NCBI RefSeq assembly: GCF_002245625.1
Contig: NZ_NOIG01000001.1
Span: 124,001 to 188,000, forward strand
DNA length: 64,000 nt
DNA from: Acidovorax kalamii
GTDB taxonomy: Bacteria > Pseudomonadota > Gammaproteobacteria > Burkholderiales > Burkholderiaceae_C
Direction of reading: 5' to 3'
Part shown: positions 1 to 9,175 of the stretch, piece after piece
How positions within the stretch are numbered: position 1 is the stretch's first letter
How the letters are laid out: each line of letters begins with the position of its first letter
Translations under genes and position numbers: made by a program
The notes under the pieces: model-generated
Told to the model about the DNA's origin: nothing
What the model saw: only the letters and a program-made list of their open reading frames with translations
Databases searched by the model: none

Positions 1-71
1 GGCAGGGCGTGCAGCGGCTTCATGGGGGCAGCGCGGTGGCGCTGCCAAATACCGCAGTCGCCGCAGGGGCC

Positions 72-431
72 TCAGAACTTCAGCACGTTCCAGACACGCG
101 GGGCGGTGGTGGTCTCGGCGCCGCTGTTGCTGCCTGCGCGGCTGCGTGCGCCATCGGGCGACTGCACTTCATAGCCGGGCATGTTGCCGGTCTTGGGCTG
201 CACCGAAATCGTCTGTGTTTGCCCGCCCACACGCAGCTCATCAACGCGGCTGCCCGCGTCTTCCACCTGGATGCGCTCGGTACGCTGGTTGGTGCGGCCT
301 GCAGATTGCTCTTGATTTGAGAGCGCTTCGCGCTTGTCCGTCGTGCCCTGAGGGGCATTTTGGCTTGGATTTTGGGCCAGGGCGGTGCCGGAGGCAATGC
401 CCAGCAGCAAAAGGAGGTAGAGAGCGCGCAT
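72..431 (-). CDS. DUF2782 domain protein, exported
   Basis: A 119-residue protein with a clear Sec signal peptide (residues 1-19, ending TALA-Q), a low-complexity Gln/Asn/Thr-rich linker, and a C-terminal half with the pattern VDELRVGG...PKTGNMPGY...VWNVLKF. That pattern resembles the small DUF2782 family, which in Pseudomonas also lies beside polA; family assignment and synteny are from memory. The reading frame continues upstream, but the methionine at 431 puts the signal peptide at the very N-terminus, so I chose it. It is divergent from polA with 53 bp between start codons. Function is unknown; the likely location is the periplasm. Confidence 0.75.
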   Translation of the reverse strand: MRALYLLLLLGIASGTALAQNPSQNAPQGTTDKREALSNQEQSAGRTNQRTERIQVEDAGSRVDELRVGGQTQTISVQPKTGNMPGYEVQSPDGARSRAGSNSGAETTTAPRVWNVLKF

Positions 432-484
432 CGGGCGATTGTAGAGCGCTGCCTGGGTGGAGTCCGGCCGTGCACAATCCGTGC

Positions 485-3283
485 ATGACTGACAAAAAGA
501 CCCTGGTGCTGGTGGACGGCTCCAGCTACCTCTACCGCGCCTTCCACGCCATGCCCGACCTGCGGGCGGTGCCGGGCGACCCCACAAGCCCTGCCACCGG
601 TGCCATTCGCGGCATGATCAACATGATGCAGGCCCTGCGCAAGGAGGTGGTGGCCGACTACGCCGTGTGCGTGTTCGACGCCTCGGGCCCCACCTTCCGT
701 GACGCCCTGTACACCGAATACAAGGCCACGCGCTCGCCCATGCCCGACGACCTGCGCAGCCAGATCGAGCCCATCCACCAGGTGGTGGACCTGCTGGGCT
801 GGAAGGTAGTGGCCGTGCCCGGCGTGGAGGCCGACGACGTGATCGCCACCTTGGCCCACGTGGCGGCCGCACAGGGCATTGAGGTCATCGTGTCCAGCGG
901 CGACAAGGATTTGAGCCAGCTGGTCAATGAGCACATCACCATCATCGACACCATGAGCGGCAAGCGCCGCGATGTGGCGGGCGTGACGGCAGAGTTTGGC
1001 GTGCCGCCTGCGCTGATGGTGGATTACCAGGCACTGGTGGGCGACACCGTGGACAACGTGCCCGGCGTTACCAAGGTGGGGCCCAAGACGGCCGCCAAGT
1101 GGCTGGAGGAATATGGCTCGCTCGACAATCTGATTGCCAACGCCGACGCCATCAAGGGCGTGGCGGGCAACAACCTGCGCGAGGCCATTGCCAGCGGCCA
1201 GCTGGCCTTGAGCCGCCAGCTCGTCACCATGAAGACCGACTGCGCGCTGGCCGACTACATCCCCGGCCTGCCCGCGTTTGACGACATCACGCTCGACGCG
1301 CCAGACAACGCTGGCCTGCTGCCGTTTTACGAACAATACGGCTTCAAGGGCCTGGCCGCTGCCATCAAGGGGGCCGCAGCCCCCGCCGCTACAGCCCCCA
1401 CCGTCGCCATGCCCGGCCAAAGCGGCGACCTGTTTGCCGACCATTCCGCCAGCACCGTGGCCGAAGAAGCCCAGCACCGCACCGTGGTGTACGACACCAT
1501 CCTGAACTGGGCGGACTTTGACCAGTGGCTGGAGCGTCTGCACAAAGCCCCGCTCACGGCCATCGACACCGAGACCGACTCCCTCGACGAAATGCGTGCG
1601 CAAATCGTCGGCATCTCTTTCAGCGTACAGCCCGGCGAGGCCGCCTACATCCCCCTGCGCCACGAAGGCCCCGACGCGCCCGCGCAACTGCCGCTGGATG
1701 ATGTGCTCGCCCGCCTCAAGCCCTGGTTGGAAAACCCCAAGCACCACAAGCTGGGCCAGCACATCAAGTACGACCGCCATGTGTTTGCCAACCACGGCAT
1801 CGAGGTGCAGGGCTACGCGCACGACACCATGCTGCAAAGCTACGTGCTGGAAGTGCACAAGCCCCACAACCTGACCAGCCTGGCCGAGCGCCACACTGGC
1901 CGCAAAGGCATCACCTACGAAGACCTGTGCGGCAAAGGCGCGCACCAAATTCCGTTTGCCCAGGTGCCGGTGGACAAAGCCGCCGCCTACTCGTGCGAAG
2001 ACTCCGACCAAACTCTGGACGTGCATAACGCCTTGTGGCCCCTGCTGCAGGCCGATGACAAACTGCGCTTCATCTACGAACTGGAGATGCAAAGCAGCGA
2101 GGCCCTGTACCGCATCGAACGCAACGGCGTGCTCATTGACGCCCCCACCCTGGCCGCCCAAAGCCACGAACTGGGCCAGCGCATCCTGCAGCTCGAAACC
2201 GAGGCCTACGAGATTGCAGGCCAGCCCTTCAACCTGAGCAGCCCCAAGCAGCTGGGCGAAATCTTCTTCGACAAGCTGGGCATGCCGGTGGTGAAAAAGA
2301 CGGCCACTGGCGCCCGCAGCACCGACGAAGAAGTGCTGGAAAAGCTGGCCGAGGACTACCCCCTGCCCGCCAAGCTGCTGGAGCACCGGTCGTTGAGCAA
2401 GCTCAAAGGCACCTATACCGACAAGCTGGCGCAACTGGCCCTGCCACGTACAGGCCGCGTGCACACGCACTACGCGCAGGCTGTGGCGGTGACCGGGCGC
2501 TTGTCCAGCAACGACCCCAACCTGCAGAACATCCCCATCCGCACCCCCGAAGGCCGCCGTGTGCGCGAGGCCTTTGTGGCCCCCGCAGGCCGCGTGATTG
2601 CCAGTGCCGACTACTCCCAGATCGAGCTGCGCATCATGGCCCACCTGAGCGGCGACCACTCGCTGCTGCACGCCTTCCACGCCGGGCTGGACGTGCACCG
2701 CGCCACCGCTGCAGAAGTGTTTGGGGTGGAGGTCGATCAGATCACCAGCGAGCAACGCCGCTACGCCAAGGTCATCAACTTTGGCCTCATCTACGGCATG
2801 AGCAGCTTTGGCCTGGCCAAGAACCTTGGTATCGAGACCAAGGCCGCCGCCGCGTACATCGACAAATACTTCCAGCGCTACCCAGGCGTGAAGCAGTACA
2901 TGGACGACACCAAGGCCGCCGCCAAATCCATGGGCTACGTCGAAACCGTGTTCGGCCGCCGCCTGTACTTGCCCGAAATCAACTCCCCCAACGGCCCCCG
3001 CCGCGCAGGCGCCGAGCGCGCCGCCATCAATGCCCCCATGCAGGGCACCGCAGCCGACCTCATCAAGCTGGCCATGGTGGCGGTGCAGAAGGAGCTGGAT
3101 GCCCACAAGCCCAGCATCCAGATGATCATGCAGGTGCACGATGAACTGGTGTTTGAGCTGCCCGAGAGCGAGGTGGACTGGCTCAAGACCCACATCCCGC
3201 GCCTGATGGCGGAAGTGGCGGCGCTGAAGGTGCCGCTACTGGCCGAGGTGGGGGTGGGGCCGAACTGGGACAAGGCACACTGA
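485..3283 (+). CDS. polA: DNA polymerase I
   Basis: A 932-residue full-length family A polymerase for Okazaki-fragment maturation and repair synthesis. Residues 1 to about 290 form the 5'-3' flap nuclease (LVLVDGSSYLYRAFHAMP near the start, GDKDLSQLV, GDTVDNVPGV). The 3'-5' proofreading domain has all three exo motifs: D361-T-E363 in TAIDTETDSLDE, GQHIKYDRHV, and YSCEDSDQTLD. The polymerase domain has motif A (D709 in ADYSQIELRIMAHLSG), the O-helix (RRYAKVINFGLIYGMSSFG) and motif C (D886 in QVHDELVFE). The proofreading residues are intact, unlike in Thermus-type enzymes. The frame is open for 113 codons upstream, but only the ATG at 485 starts with the family's normal N-terminus. Convergent with the NIPSNAP gene 10 bp downstream. 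Confidence 0.98.
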   Translation: MTDKKTLVLVDGSSYLYRAFHAMPDLRAVPGDPTSPATGAIRGMINMMQALRKEVVADYAVCVFDASGPTFRDALYTEYKATRSPMPDDLRSQIEPIHQVVDLLGWKVVAVPGVEADDVIATLAHVAAAQGIEVIVSSGDKDLSQLVNEHITIIDTMSGKRRDVAGVTAEFGVPPALMVDYQALVGDTVDNVPGVTKVGPKTAAKWLEEYGSLDNLIANADAIKGVAGNNLREAIASGQLALSRQLVTMKTDCALADYIPGLPAFDDITLDAPDNAGLLPFYEQYGFKGLAAAIKGAAAPAATAPTVAMPGQSGDLFADHSASTVAEEAQHRTVVYDTILNWADFDQWLERLHKAPLTAIDTETDSLDEMRAQIVGISFSVQPGEAAYIPLRHEGPDAPAQLPLDDVLARLKPWLENPKHHKLGQHIKYDRHVFANHGIEVQGYAHDTMLQSYVLEVHKPHNLTSLAERHTGRKGITYEDLCGKGAHQIPFAQVPVDKAAAYSCEDSDQTLDVHNALWPLLQADDKLRFIYELEMQSSEALYRIERNGVLIDAPTLAAQSHELGQRILQLETEAYEIAGQPFNLSSPKQLGEIFFDKLGMPVVKKTATGARSTDEEVLEKLAEDYPLPAKLLEHRSLSKLKGTYTDKLAQLALPRTGRVHTHYAQAVAVTGRLSSNDPNLQNIPIRTPEGRRVREAFVAPAGRVIASADYSQIELRIMAHLSGDHSLLHAFHAGLDVHRATAAEVFGVEVDQITSEQRRYAKVINFGLIYGMSSFGLAKNLGIETKAAAAYIDKYFQRYPGVKQYMDDTKAAAKSMGYVETVFGRRLYLPEINSPNGPRRAGAERAAINAPMQGTAADLIKLAMVAVQKELDAHKPSIQMIMQVHDELVFELPESEVDWLKTHIPRLMAEVAALKVPLLAEVGVGPNWDKAH

Positions 3284-3293
3284 GCCGCGTGGA

Positions 3294-3644
3294 TCAGGCC
3301 CCCTGCGTACCGGTGTTGGAGGCCCGCAGATCCTCGACCCCTGCAGCAGAAAGCCAGACCTGGGTGCTCAGGGAGCTTTCGATCTTTGCCACGATCTCTT
3401 CACGCGGCCCGCTGCGCCACGCCTCGGACGCGTAGAACTGGTCCTGGCTTTGCTGCAGGTCGGCCCGATCCCGGTATGCGCGGATGAGGAAGTAGCCATT
3501 ATCTTCGTGTGCAGAAATACCGTATGCCACCACGTCGGTCCCCCACTGCCTCAGCAAGGGGACGGACCGCTCGCTCACAAGCTGGTGGAAGGCCTCTGCA
3601 GTGTGGGCCTTGAGTTGGTAGGAGCGGATTTCGACGAGTCGCAT
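3294..3644 (-). CDS. NIPSNAP family protein
   Basis: A 116-residue protein of the NIPSNAP alpha-beta barrel type: N-terminal MRLVEIRSYQLK strand, then the pattern LLRQWGTDVVAYG, GYFLIRAYRD and a C-terminal WL segment. NIPSNAP domains are small ferredoxin-like dimers of mostly unknown function, often beside catabolic genes. The longer frame begins 26 codons upstream, but the methionine at 3644 opens directly into the first domain strand. It lies 89 bp downstream of the PEP-mutase-like gene on the same strand and may be co-transcribed with it. Confidence 0.8.
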   Translation of the reverse strand: MRLVEIRSYQLKAHTAEAFHQLVSERSVPLLRQWGTDVVAYGISAHEDNGYFLIRAYRDRADLQQSQDQFYASEAWRSGPREEIVAKIESSLSTQVWLSAAGVEDLRASNTGTQGA

Positions 3645-3733
3645 GGGTGTGTTGGAGGCGGGTGAAAAAAGGGCCGGTGCAGCTTGTGTACAGCCCGGCG
3701 CTGGTGCATTGCCACAGCGCATGGAGGTGCACG

Positions 3734-4534
3734 CTATTGCGCAAAGAGAGCGTTGACGCTTGCGAAGGGGAGCGCACGGCTGAAAATTCTCGCACCTTCG
3801 CCCGCCATGAGCGCGGTGGTGTCCGCCTCCAGTTGTGCGTAGGCAGACAGGAACACGGCCGGGCCTGCGCTGAGGCGACGCATGCCTGCCCGCCCCAGCT
3901 TTTCTGCATCCGGCAGCCCCGGCAGCAGCATCAGGTTGAGCGGCAGCCGCGTTGCTGAGGCGATCTGTTCAGCGTCTGCCGTTTGCACCAAGCCCGGAAC
4001 AAAAAGCCCATCTGCGCCAGCGCTCGCATAGTCTTTGGTCCGCGCCTTGACCATGGCCATCGCCTCGGGTCCCTCTGGGGCGAGGGAGCGCAGGTAAACA
4101 TCGGTGCGGGCGTTGATGAACAATTCCGCAGCGCCGGTCCGCGACCGGATGGCCTGAATCTTTTCGGCAAGGATTTCGCTGGGTGCAGTGCCATCTTCAA
4201 TGTTGATGCCTACAGCCCCGCATCGGAGGACCTCGGCCGCCAGCTCTGCCACCTCCTCGGGGCTGTCGCTGTACCCATCCTCGATGTCCACGGTCAGCGG
4301 CACGGCCAATGTCCGCACGATGCGGCGTATGGCAGACAGGAGTTCGCCCACAGGCAGCGCGCCGCCATCCTGGTAGCCCAAGGCCCAGCAAAGGGCCGCG
4401 CTGGACGTGGCGACTGCCTTGGCTCCCGCCTTCGCCTGAATGTGGGCGCTTGCTGCATCCCAGGCGTTGGGCAATACAAGGACTTCATGCCGGTGGTGAA
4501 GGTCTCGAAAGTGGGCGGCCAGGGGGCTGGGCAT
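3734..4534 (-). CDS. Isocitrate lyase/PEP mutase superfamily protein
   Basis: A 266-residue TIM-barrel protein of the ICL/PEP mutase superfamily: NAWDAASA near residue 22, VDIEDGY near residue 82, NIEDGT and FINARTDVYLR later. These are the substrate/Mg-binding strands of enzymes that cleave or form C-C or C-P bonds in 2-hydroxy or oxalacetate-like acids. The gating loop with the KKCGH motif that defines isocitrate and methylisocitrate lyase is absent, and the loop after NIEDG is short. It therefore belongs with the poorly characterised PEP_mutase (PF13714-like) branch, and I give no specific substrate. It heads a probable two-gene unit with the NIPSNAP gene. Confidence 0.82.
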   Translation of the reverse strand: MPSPLAAHFRDLHHRHEVLVLPNAWDAASAHIQAKAGAKAVATSSAALCWALGYQDGGALPVGELLSAIRRIVRTLAVPLTVDIEDGYSDSPEEVAELAAEVLRCGAVGINIEDGTAPSEILAEKIQAIRSRTGAAELFINARTDVYLRSLAPEGPEAMAMVKARTKDYASAGADGLFVPGLVQTADAEQIASATRLPLNLMLLPGLPDAEKLGRAGMRRLSAGPAVFLSAYAQLEADTTALMAGEGARIFSRALPFASVNALFAQ

Positions 4535-4813
4535 TGTGGGTTCCTGAAAGTTGGGGATTGCCTAGGCTAGGGTGTGTGGGCGGGGATGTCTGGCCAGATC
4601 CGGACCTGTCCCTCAGGGGGCGGCACCCGGTGCAAGTGCATTCGCGGGCCATGCCCCATCAATGGTTGATACGCCCCACGACTGCAGCTCGAAGTTGCAA
4701 GCTGTTTCCAGTCAATTGCATGTTCACCGTACCATGCCGGGCCCAGCGTACTCGGCCGGCTTGCGGTCTAGGGCCCGTTGGGCAAGCCGTCAAAGTTTGA
4801 CGATCAACTATCA
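4535..4813. other. Intergenic region, 279 bp
   Basis: Divergent spacer between the PEP-mutase-like gene (minus) and the ABM monooxygenase gene (plus). It should hold promoters for both. I see no convincing hairpin, repeat or small gene in it; the TTG-initiated extension of the downstream frame is not needed. Confidence 0.5.
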
Positions 4814-5119
4814 ATGCAACCCATGCAAAAAATCGCTCTCGTCGTAACAATTGAATTCAAACCTGAGTCAAAAGCGTCATTTCTGCAATCTTTGCTGGAT
4901 CACAAGCAGCGCTGCCTGGCAGGCGAACCGGGCACCCTGCAGTTTGAAGTGCTGGCGCCCACTGAAAACGCCCATTCGGTCGTGCTGTTCGAGTTGTATG
5001 CAAGCGCTGAGGCGCTGGTGGCGCACGATGCGGGTGGCAGCTTGGCACTGTTCAAAGAGCAGGCAGGCCCGTTGATCACCAAGGTCTCACGCCAACACTG
5101 TTCTGTCCTGAACCCTTGA
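4814..5119 (+). CDS. Putative quinol monooxygenase (ABM domain)
   Basis: A roughly 100-residue single-domain protein of the antibiotic biosynthesis monooxygenase (ABM/YgiN-like) type: an N-terminal IALVVTIEFKPES strand, a central FLQSLLDHKQRCLAGEPGTLQFEVL segment split by the usual helix, VVLFELYAS and a C-terminal GSLALFKEQA segment. Members are dimeric ferredoxin-like oxygenases or quinol oxidases that need no metal. Two in-frame ATGs (4814 and 4823) are possible starts; neither has a clear ribosome site. The substrate cannot be told from sequence. Confidence 0.78.
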   Translation: MQPMQKIALVVTIEFKPESKASFLQSLLDHKQRCLAGEPGTLQFEVLAPTENAHSVVLFELYASAEALVAHDAGGSLALFKEQAGPLITKVSRQHCSVLNP

Positions 5120-5379
5120 ATTCAGCACCTCCGAGCGCTCTATTCAGCAACCTTTTCCAGGGTGCCGCGCTGGGCGGGTTGATGCGGGTTCGAGACCACT
5201 CGGGGTAGCTCGCTTTTTGTGGAGGGGTAGTCGCATCGCCAGAGCACTGGCAGTGCAATGTGGCAAAGCGCTTCGGTGGTATTCGCCCCAGCCCAGCGGC
5301 GGACAAACCGCGTCGCTAAACTCCCCAGGCAACTGCTGGCGATCCCGCCACTTTCCATCCCATTTGCCTGGAGCTGTGC

Positions 5380-6282
5380 ATGCCCGATTCCACCCTCTAC
5401 ACCCCTCCCGCCATCTGGCAATGGAACAAAGCAAACGGCGGCCAGTTCGCCAGCATCAACCGGCCCGTTGCCGGGGCTACGCACGATAAAGAGCTGCCCG
5501 TGGGCAAGCACCCGCTACAGCTCTATTCGCTGGGCACGCCCAATGGCGTGAAGGTGACGGTGATGCTGGAAGAGCTGCTGGCGCTGGGCCACAGCGGTGC
5601 GGAGTACGACGCGTGGCTGATCCGCATCAATGAGGGCGAGCAGTTTGGCAGCGGGTTTGTTGCGGTGAATCCCAACTCCAAGATCCCTGCGCTGCTGGAC
5701 CGCACCGACCCCGCCAACCCTGTGCGGGTGTTCGAGTCCGGCGCGATCCTGATGTACCTGGCCGAGAAGTTCGGTAGCGCCTTCTTGCCCAAAGACGGCG
5801 CTGCGCGCGCCGAGTGCCTGTCGTGGCTGTTCTGGCAGATGGGTAGTGCGCCGTTTGTGGGCGGGGGCTTCGGGCATTTTTATGCCTATGCGCCGGTCAA
5901 GATCGAGTACGCGATCGACCGCTATGCCATGGAGGCGAAGCGCCAGCTGGATGTGCTGAACCAGCGCCTGGCCGTGACCGAGTACGTGGCGGGCGATGAG
6001 TACACGGTGGCGGACATGGCGATCTGGCCCTGGTACGGCCTGATGGTGAAGGGGCAGGCCTACAACGCAGGCGAGTTTTTGCAGGTGCATGAATACACGC
6101 ATGTGGTGCGCTGGGCCGAGCAAATCGCCAAGCGTCCGGCGGTGCAGCGCGGGCGCAAGGTCAACCGTGTCAGTGGCGACCTGGCCAGCCAGTTGCGTGA
6201 GCGGCATGACGCCAGCGACTTTGACACCAAGACGCAGGACAAGGTCGAGGCGGCAGCAGCAGCTTCTTCGCCTGCACGTTGA
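5380..6282 (+). CDS. yghU: Glutathione S-transferase, YghU/disulfide-bond oxidoreductase type
   Basis: A 300-residue glutathione transferase that matches E. coli YghU closely as I recall it: SINRPVAG, LPVGKHPLQLYSLGTPNG, LIRINEGEQFGSGF, NPNSKIPAL, FESGAILMYLAEKFG, GGGFGHFYAYAPVKIEYAI and the C-terminal ERHDASDF. The thioredoxin-like GSH domain is at about 45-130 and the alpha-helical domain follows. YghU-type enzymes bind two GSH molecules and reduce disulfides and organic hydroperoxides. A GGAG sequence precedes the ATG. A second GST gene follows after 22 bp, so the two are probably one operon. Confidence 0.93.
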   Translation: MPDSTLYTPPAIWQWNKANGGQFASINRPVAGATHDKELPVGKHPLQLYSLGTPNGVKVTVMLEELLALGHSGAEYDAWLIRINEGEQFGSGFVAVNPNSKIPALLDRTDPANPVRVFESGAILMYLAEKFGSAFLPKDGAARAECLSWLFWQMGSAPFVGGGFGHFYAYAPVKIEYAIDRYAMEAKRQLDVLNQRLAVTEYVAGDEYTVADMAIWPWYGLMVKGQAYNAGEFLQVHEYTHVVRWAEQIAKRPAVQRGRKVNRVSGDLASQLRERHDASDFDTKTQDKVEAAAAASSPAR

Positions 6283-6304
6283 GTGTTTTCTGCAAGGCGC
6301 CACC

Positions 6305-6937
6305 ATGATCACTTTGTACGACTGCGCCACGGCGCCCAGCCCGCGCCGCGCGCGCATCCTGCTGGCAGAAAAGGGTGTGGTCCACGACACCGTGCAGGTG
6401 GACCTGCGCAATGGCGAGCAACTGGGCGAGGCGTATCGCCAGATCAACCCGCAGTGCACGGTACCTGCGTTGCGCACGGACGACGGTTTGCTGCTGGCCG
6501 ACAATGCGGCGATCACGGCGTATCTCGAAGCGCGCTACCCGCAGCCCGCACTGCTGGGCGAAACGCCCGCAGAAAAGGCGGAGATCGCCAGCTGGAACTG
6601 GCGCATGGAGTTCGAGGGCCTGTTGGCCATTGCCGAGGCGCTGCGCAACAGCGCGCCCGCCATGGCCAACCGGGCGCTGCCCGGCGCAGTGGATTACCCA
6701 CAGATCCCGGCGCTGGCGGAGCGCGGGCTGGTGCGTGTGGGGCAGTTTTTCAATCTGTTGAATGATCGATTGGCAGGCCGCGACTTCATTGCCACCGACC
6801 GCTTCAGCGTGGCCGACATCACGGCCGTGGTGGCCGTGGACTTTGCGCGGGTGGTCAAGCACAAGCCCGGCGAGCAGCACCCGCACTTGCTGCGCTGGCG
6901 TGCGGTCATGGCGCAGCGGCCGTCGATGTCGCTCTAA
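6305..6937 (+). CDS. Glutathione S-transferase family protein
   Basis: A 210-residue cytosolic GST: thioredoxin-fold N-terminus starting MITLYDCATAPSPRRAR, the cis-proline segment TVPALRTDDG with LADNAAITAYLEARYP (residues about 55-80), and an all-helical C-terminal half containing the DRFSVADITAVV capping motif. It conjugates or reduces electrophiles with glutathione in the cytoplasm; substrate class is not evident. The ATG at 6305 sits 22 bp after the yghU stop codon. The open frame runs far upstream through yghU, but only this start gives a proper N-terminal strand. Confidence 0.9.
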   Translation: MITLYDCATAPSPRRARILLAEKGVVHDTVQVDLRNGEQLGEAYRQINPQCTVPALRTDDGLLLADNAAITAYLEARYPQPALLGETPAEKAEIASWNWRMEFEGLLAIAEALRNSAPAMANRALPGAVDYPQIPALAERGLVRVGQFFNLLNDRLAGRDFIATDRFSVADITAVVAVDFARVVKHKPGEQHPHLLRWRAVMAQRPSMSL

Positions 6938-7006
6938 TCCCCGTCTTAGTCGCAATGGGTGGATGCAAGGATTGCGCATCGGGCCTGTTCCTTGCATTGT
7001 TATTTG

Positions 7007-7933
7007 ATGCGCCTTCGCCACATAGAAGTTTTCAACGCCGTCATGCTCACCGGCAGCGTGAGCGCGGCGGCCCGCCTCATCAACGTCACGCAGCCTGCGG
7101 TCAGCCGCATCCTGGCGCATGCTGAACTGCAGCTGGGCTTTCCGTTGTTCCACCGGCTAAAGGGCAAGCTGGTGCCCACCACCGAGGCACAGACCCTGTA
7201 CCCGCACATCGAGCGCCTGTTCACCCAGCTGGACGATGTGCAGCGCCTGGCCAACAGTCTCAAAAATGACCAACGTGAGGGCGAACTGCACATCCTGAGC
7301 GTGCTGGCACTGAGCTACGAGGTGCTGCCGCGCGCGCTGCGGTTCTTTCGGCAGAAGCACCCGGATGTGAAGGTCACCATCGATGCATTGCACTCGCCCC
7401 AGATCGTCTCGGCCCTGGTGCTGCAGGAGGCGGATGTGGGCTTTGTGTTCAGCGCCATTGCCCACCCCGCGCTCACGCAAGAGCACCTGGCCGATGGGCG
7501 CATGGTGTGTGTGGCGCCCAAGGGCATGCTGGGTGCTGCGCTGGTGGCGGCGGGCGTGGTGCACCTGTCTGACCTGGCGGAGACGCCCGTGGTGCGGCTC
7601 GATGTGCGCGACCCCATCGGCACGGTGGTCAACCATGCCTGCCGTGAAGCGGGTGTGGGGCTGCAGACGGCGATCACGGTGCAGACCTACCACGCTGCGC
7701 TGGCATTGGCACACCACGGCCATGCGGTGGCGGTGGTGGACAGCTGCACGGCCGCATCGGCCGACCGCAGCAAGGTGGACGTGATGGCGCTGGCACCCCA
7801 CATTGCCGTGCCCATCAAGTCATTGCGCACCGTGAACCGGCCCAGCTCGCTGCTGGCCAGTGCCATGACGCAGTGCATGCGCCAGGCCGTGGGCGAGACC
7901 ATGGCCTCTGTGGATTTGCCCGACGTGGAGTAG
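7007..7933 (+). CDS. LysR family regulator, NocR/OccR-like
   Basis: A 308-residue LysR regulator. The N-terminal helix-turn-helix is MRLRHIEVFNAVMLTGSVSAAA with NVTQPAVSRIL; residues about 90-300 form the two-lobed effector domain. The wording of the DNA-binding domain (MRLRHIEVF..MLTGSVSAAARL) recalls the NocR/OccR group that controls opine and amino-acid catabolism. The neighbours on both sides of 9176-9504 are an FAD amino-acid dehydrogenase, an amino-acid receptor and a racemase, which fits that role. The ATG at 7007 was preferred to an upstream GTG because it opens directly into the HTH. It is convergent with the dehydrogenase gene. Confidence 0.92.
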   Translation: MRLRHIEVFNAVMLTGSVSAAARLINVTQPAVSRILAHAELQLGFPLFHRLKGKLVPTTEAQTLYPHIERLFTQLDDVQRLANSLKNDQREGELHILSVLALSYEVLPRALRFFRQKHPDVKVTIDALHSPQIVSALVLQEADVGFVFSAIAHPALTQEHLADGRMVCVAPKGMLGAALVAAGVVHLSDLAETPVVRLDVRDPIGTVVNHACREAGVGLQTAITVQTYHAALALAHHGHAVAVVDSCTAASADRSKVDVMALAPHIAVPIKSLRTVNRPSSLLASAMTQCMRQAVGETMASVDLPDVE

Positions 7934-7960
7934 CGCGCAGGGCCGAGGCTGCACGGTGGC

Positions 7961-9175
7961 TCAGGCGGGAGCCAGCAGCTCTGCGACCTGCGCGGCCGTG
8001 CCAAACGCCAGCGTGAAGCCCAGCGAGCCATGGCCCGTATTGAGCAGCAGGTTGGCGGGGCCGCTGGCGTGTGGGCCCACCACAGGCAGGCCGGTGGGCG
8101 TGGCGGGGCGCATGCCGGTCCAGGGGCGCAGTTCTTCAAACTGGCTGCAGCCCGGGAACAAAGCGCGCGTGGCCTGGCACAGGCTTTCGATGCGTGCGGG
8201 GGGGATGCGGGCATCGTGCCCCACCAGCTCGGCCATGCCAGCCACACGCAGCCGGTGGCCGATGCGTGCAAAGACCACCTTGCGGGCGGCGTCGGTCACG
8301 TTGACGCGGGGCACGGTTGCGGACGCTTCGGTGGTGTCGAGGGTGATGCTGTAGCCCTTGAGTGGATAGACCGGCAGGCGAAGCCCCAGCGTGCGGGCCA
8401 CCGGGTGGCTGTGGCTGCCCAGGGCCAGCACAAACTGCTGTGCCTCTACCGCGCCGGCGCTGGTCCGCACGGCGGCGATGCGCCGGCCCTGGCGCACAAA
8501 GCCCTGTACCCGGGCGCCCAGCAGAAAGCGCACGCCGCGCGCGGCGAGCACGGCCTGCAGGCCCTGGCACAGCTTGAGGCAATCGGCTGCGCATTCGCTG
8601 GGGGTGTAGATGGCGCCCGCGATCCGGTGCTGGTAGTGCTGCAGGGCGGGTTCGATCTCGGCACAGCGCGCCGCCGACACGGCCTGCTGCTGGCTGCCCC
8701 AGGCCCGCTGCAGCTCCATCTGCCGCTGGGCGGATGCCAGGCCTGCGGGCGTGTCGTACAGCACCAGCTTCCCGGTGCGGGAGAAGTCGCAGTCGATGGA
8801 TTCGGACTGCAGCATGGCTTCAAACCGGTGGCGGCTCAGTGCGGCCAGGGCCAGCAGGCGCTCGGTGCTGCGCTCGGACGTGTGTCGGTTGCAGGCGCGC
8901 AGAAACGCAAGGCCCCAGTGCCATTGGTGGGTGTCCCATTGCGGGCGCAGCTTGAGCGGGGAGCTGGGCGACAGCAACAGGCGGGGCAGCTGGCGCCAGA
9001 TGCTGGCGTCGGCCAGGGGCTGCACATAGCTGTAGCTGAGCTGGGCACCGTTGCCACCGCTGGCACCGGTGCCCGGCTGGGCCTGATCGATGACGGTGAC
9101 TTGCAGGCCGCGCTGCTGGAGTTCATACGCCGTGGCCAGGCCGACGATGCCTGCGCCCAATACACATACCTGCAT
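7961..9175 (-). CDS. D-amino acid dehydrogenase-like FAD oxidoreductase
   Basis: A 404-residue flavoprotein of the DAO/DadA family. The N-terminal Rossmann motif is VLGAGIVGLATAYELQQRG, followed by GASGGNGAQLSYSYVQPLAD as in DadA, a central substrate domain, YPLKGYS, and the C-terminal FAD contact RPWTGMRPATPTGLPVVG...TGHGSLGFTLA. DadA oxidises D-amino acids to 2-oxo acids and passes electrons to the respiratory chain at the membrane. It is divergent from an amino-acid receptor gene and an Asp/Glu racemase, suggesting uptake, racemisation and oxidation of one amino acid. The exact substrate is not shown by the sequence. Confidence 0.88.
   Translation of the reverse strand: MQVCVLGAGIVGLATAYELQQRGLQVTVIDQAQPGTGASGGNGAQLSYSYVQPLADASIWRQLPRLLLSPSSPLKLRPQWDTHQWHWGLAFLRACNRHTSERSTERLLALAALSRHRFEAMLQSESIDCDFSRTGKLVLYDTPAGLASAQRQMELQRAWGSQQQAVSAARCAEIEPALQHYQHRIAGAIYTPSECAADCLKLCQGLQAVLAARGVRFLLGARVQGFVRQGRRIAAVRTSAGAVEAQQFVLALGSHSHPVARTLGLRLPVYPLKGYSITLDTTEASATVPRVNVTDAARKVVFARIGHRLRVAGMAELVGHDARIPPARIESLCQATRALFPGCSQFEELRPWTGMRPATPTGLPVVGPHASGPANLLLNTGHGSLGFTLAFGTAAQVAELLAPA

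Noticed and set aside
1-23. Possible minus-strand gene start (ATG at 21-23, reading MKPLHAL off the edge)
   Set aside because: Only seven codons are in view and no ribosome site precedes it; cannot be supported.
80-3193. 1037-codon open frame antisense to polA
   Set aside because: Composition (long His/Gly/Val/Gln runs) and exact opposition to polA mark it as a high-GC shadow frame.
5160-5240. tRNA-like GGGTTCGAGACC sequence
   Set aside because: The flanking bases do not form a T-stem and no acceptor or anticodon arm can be built, so it is not a tRNA.
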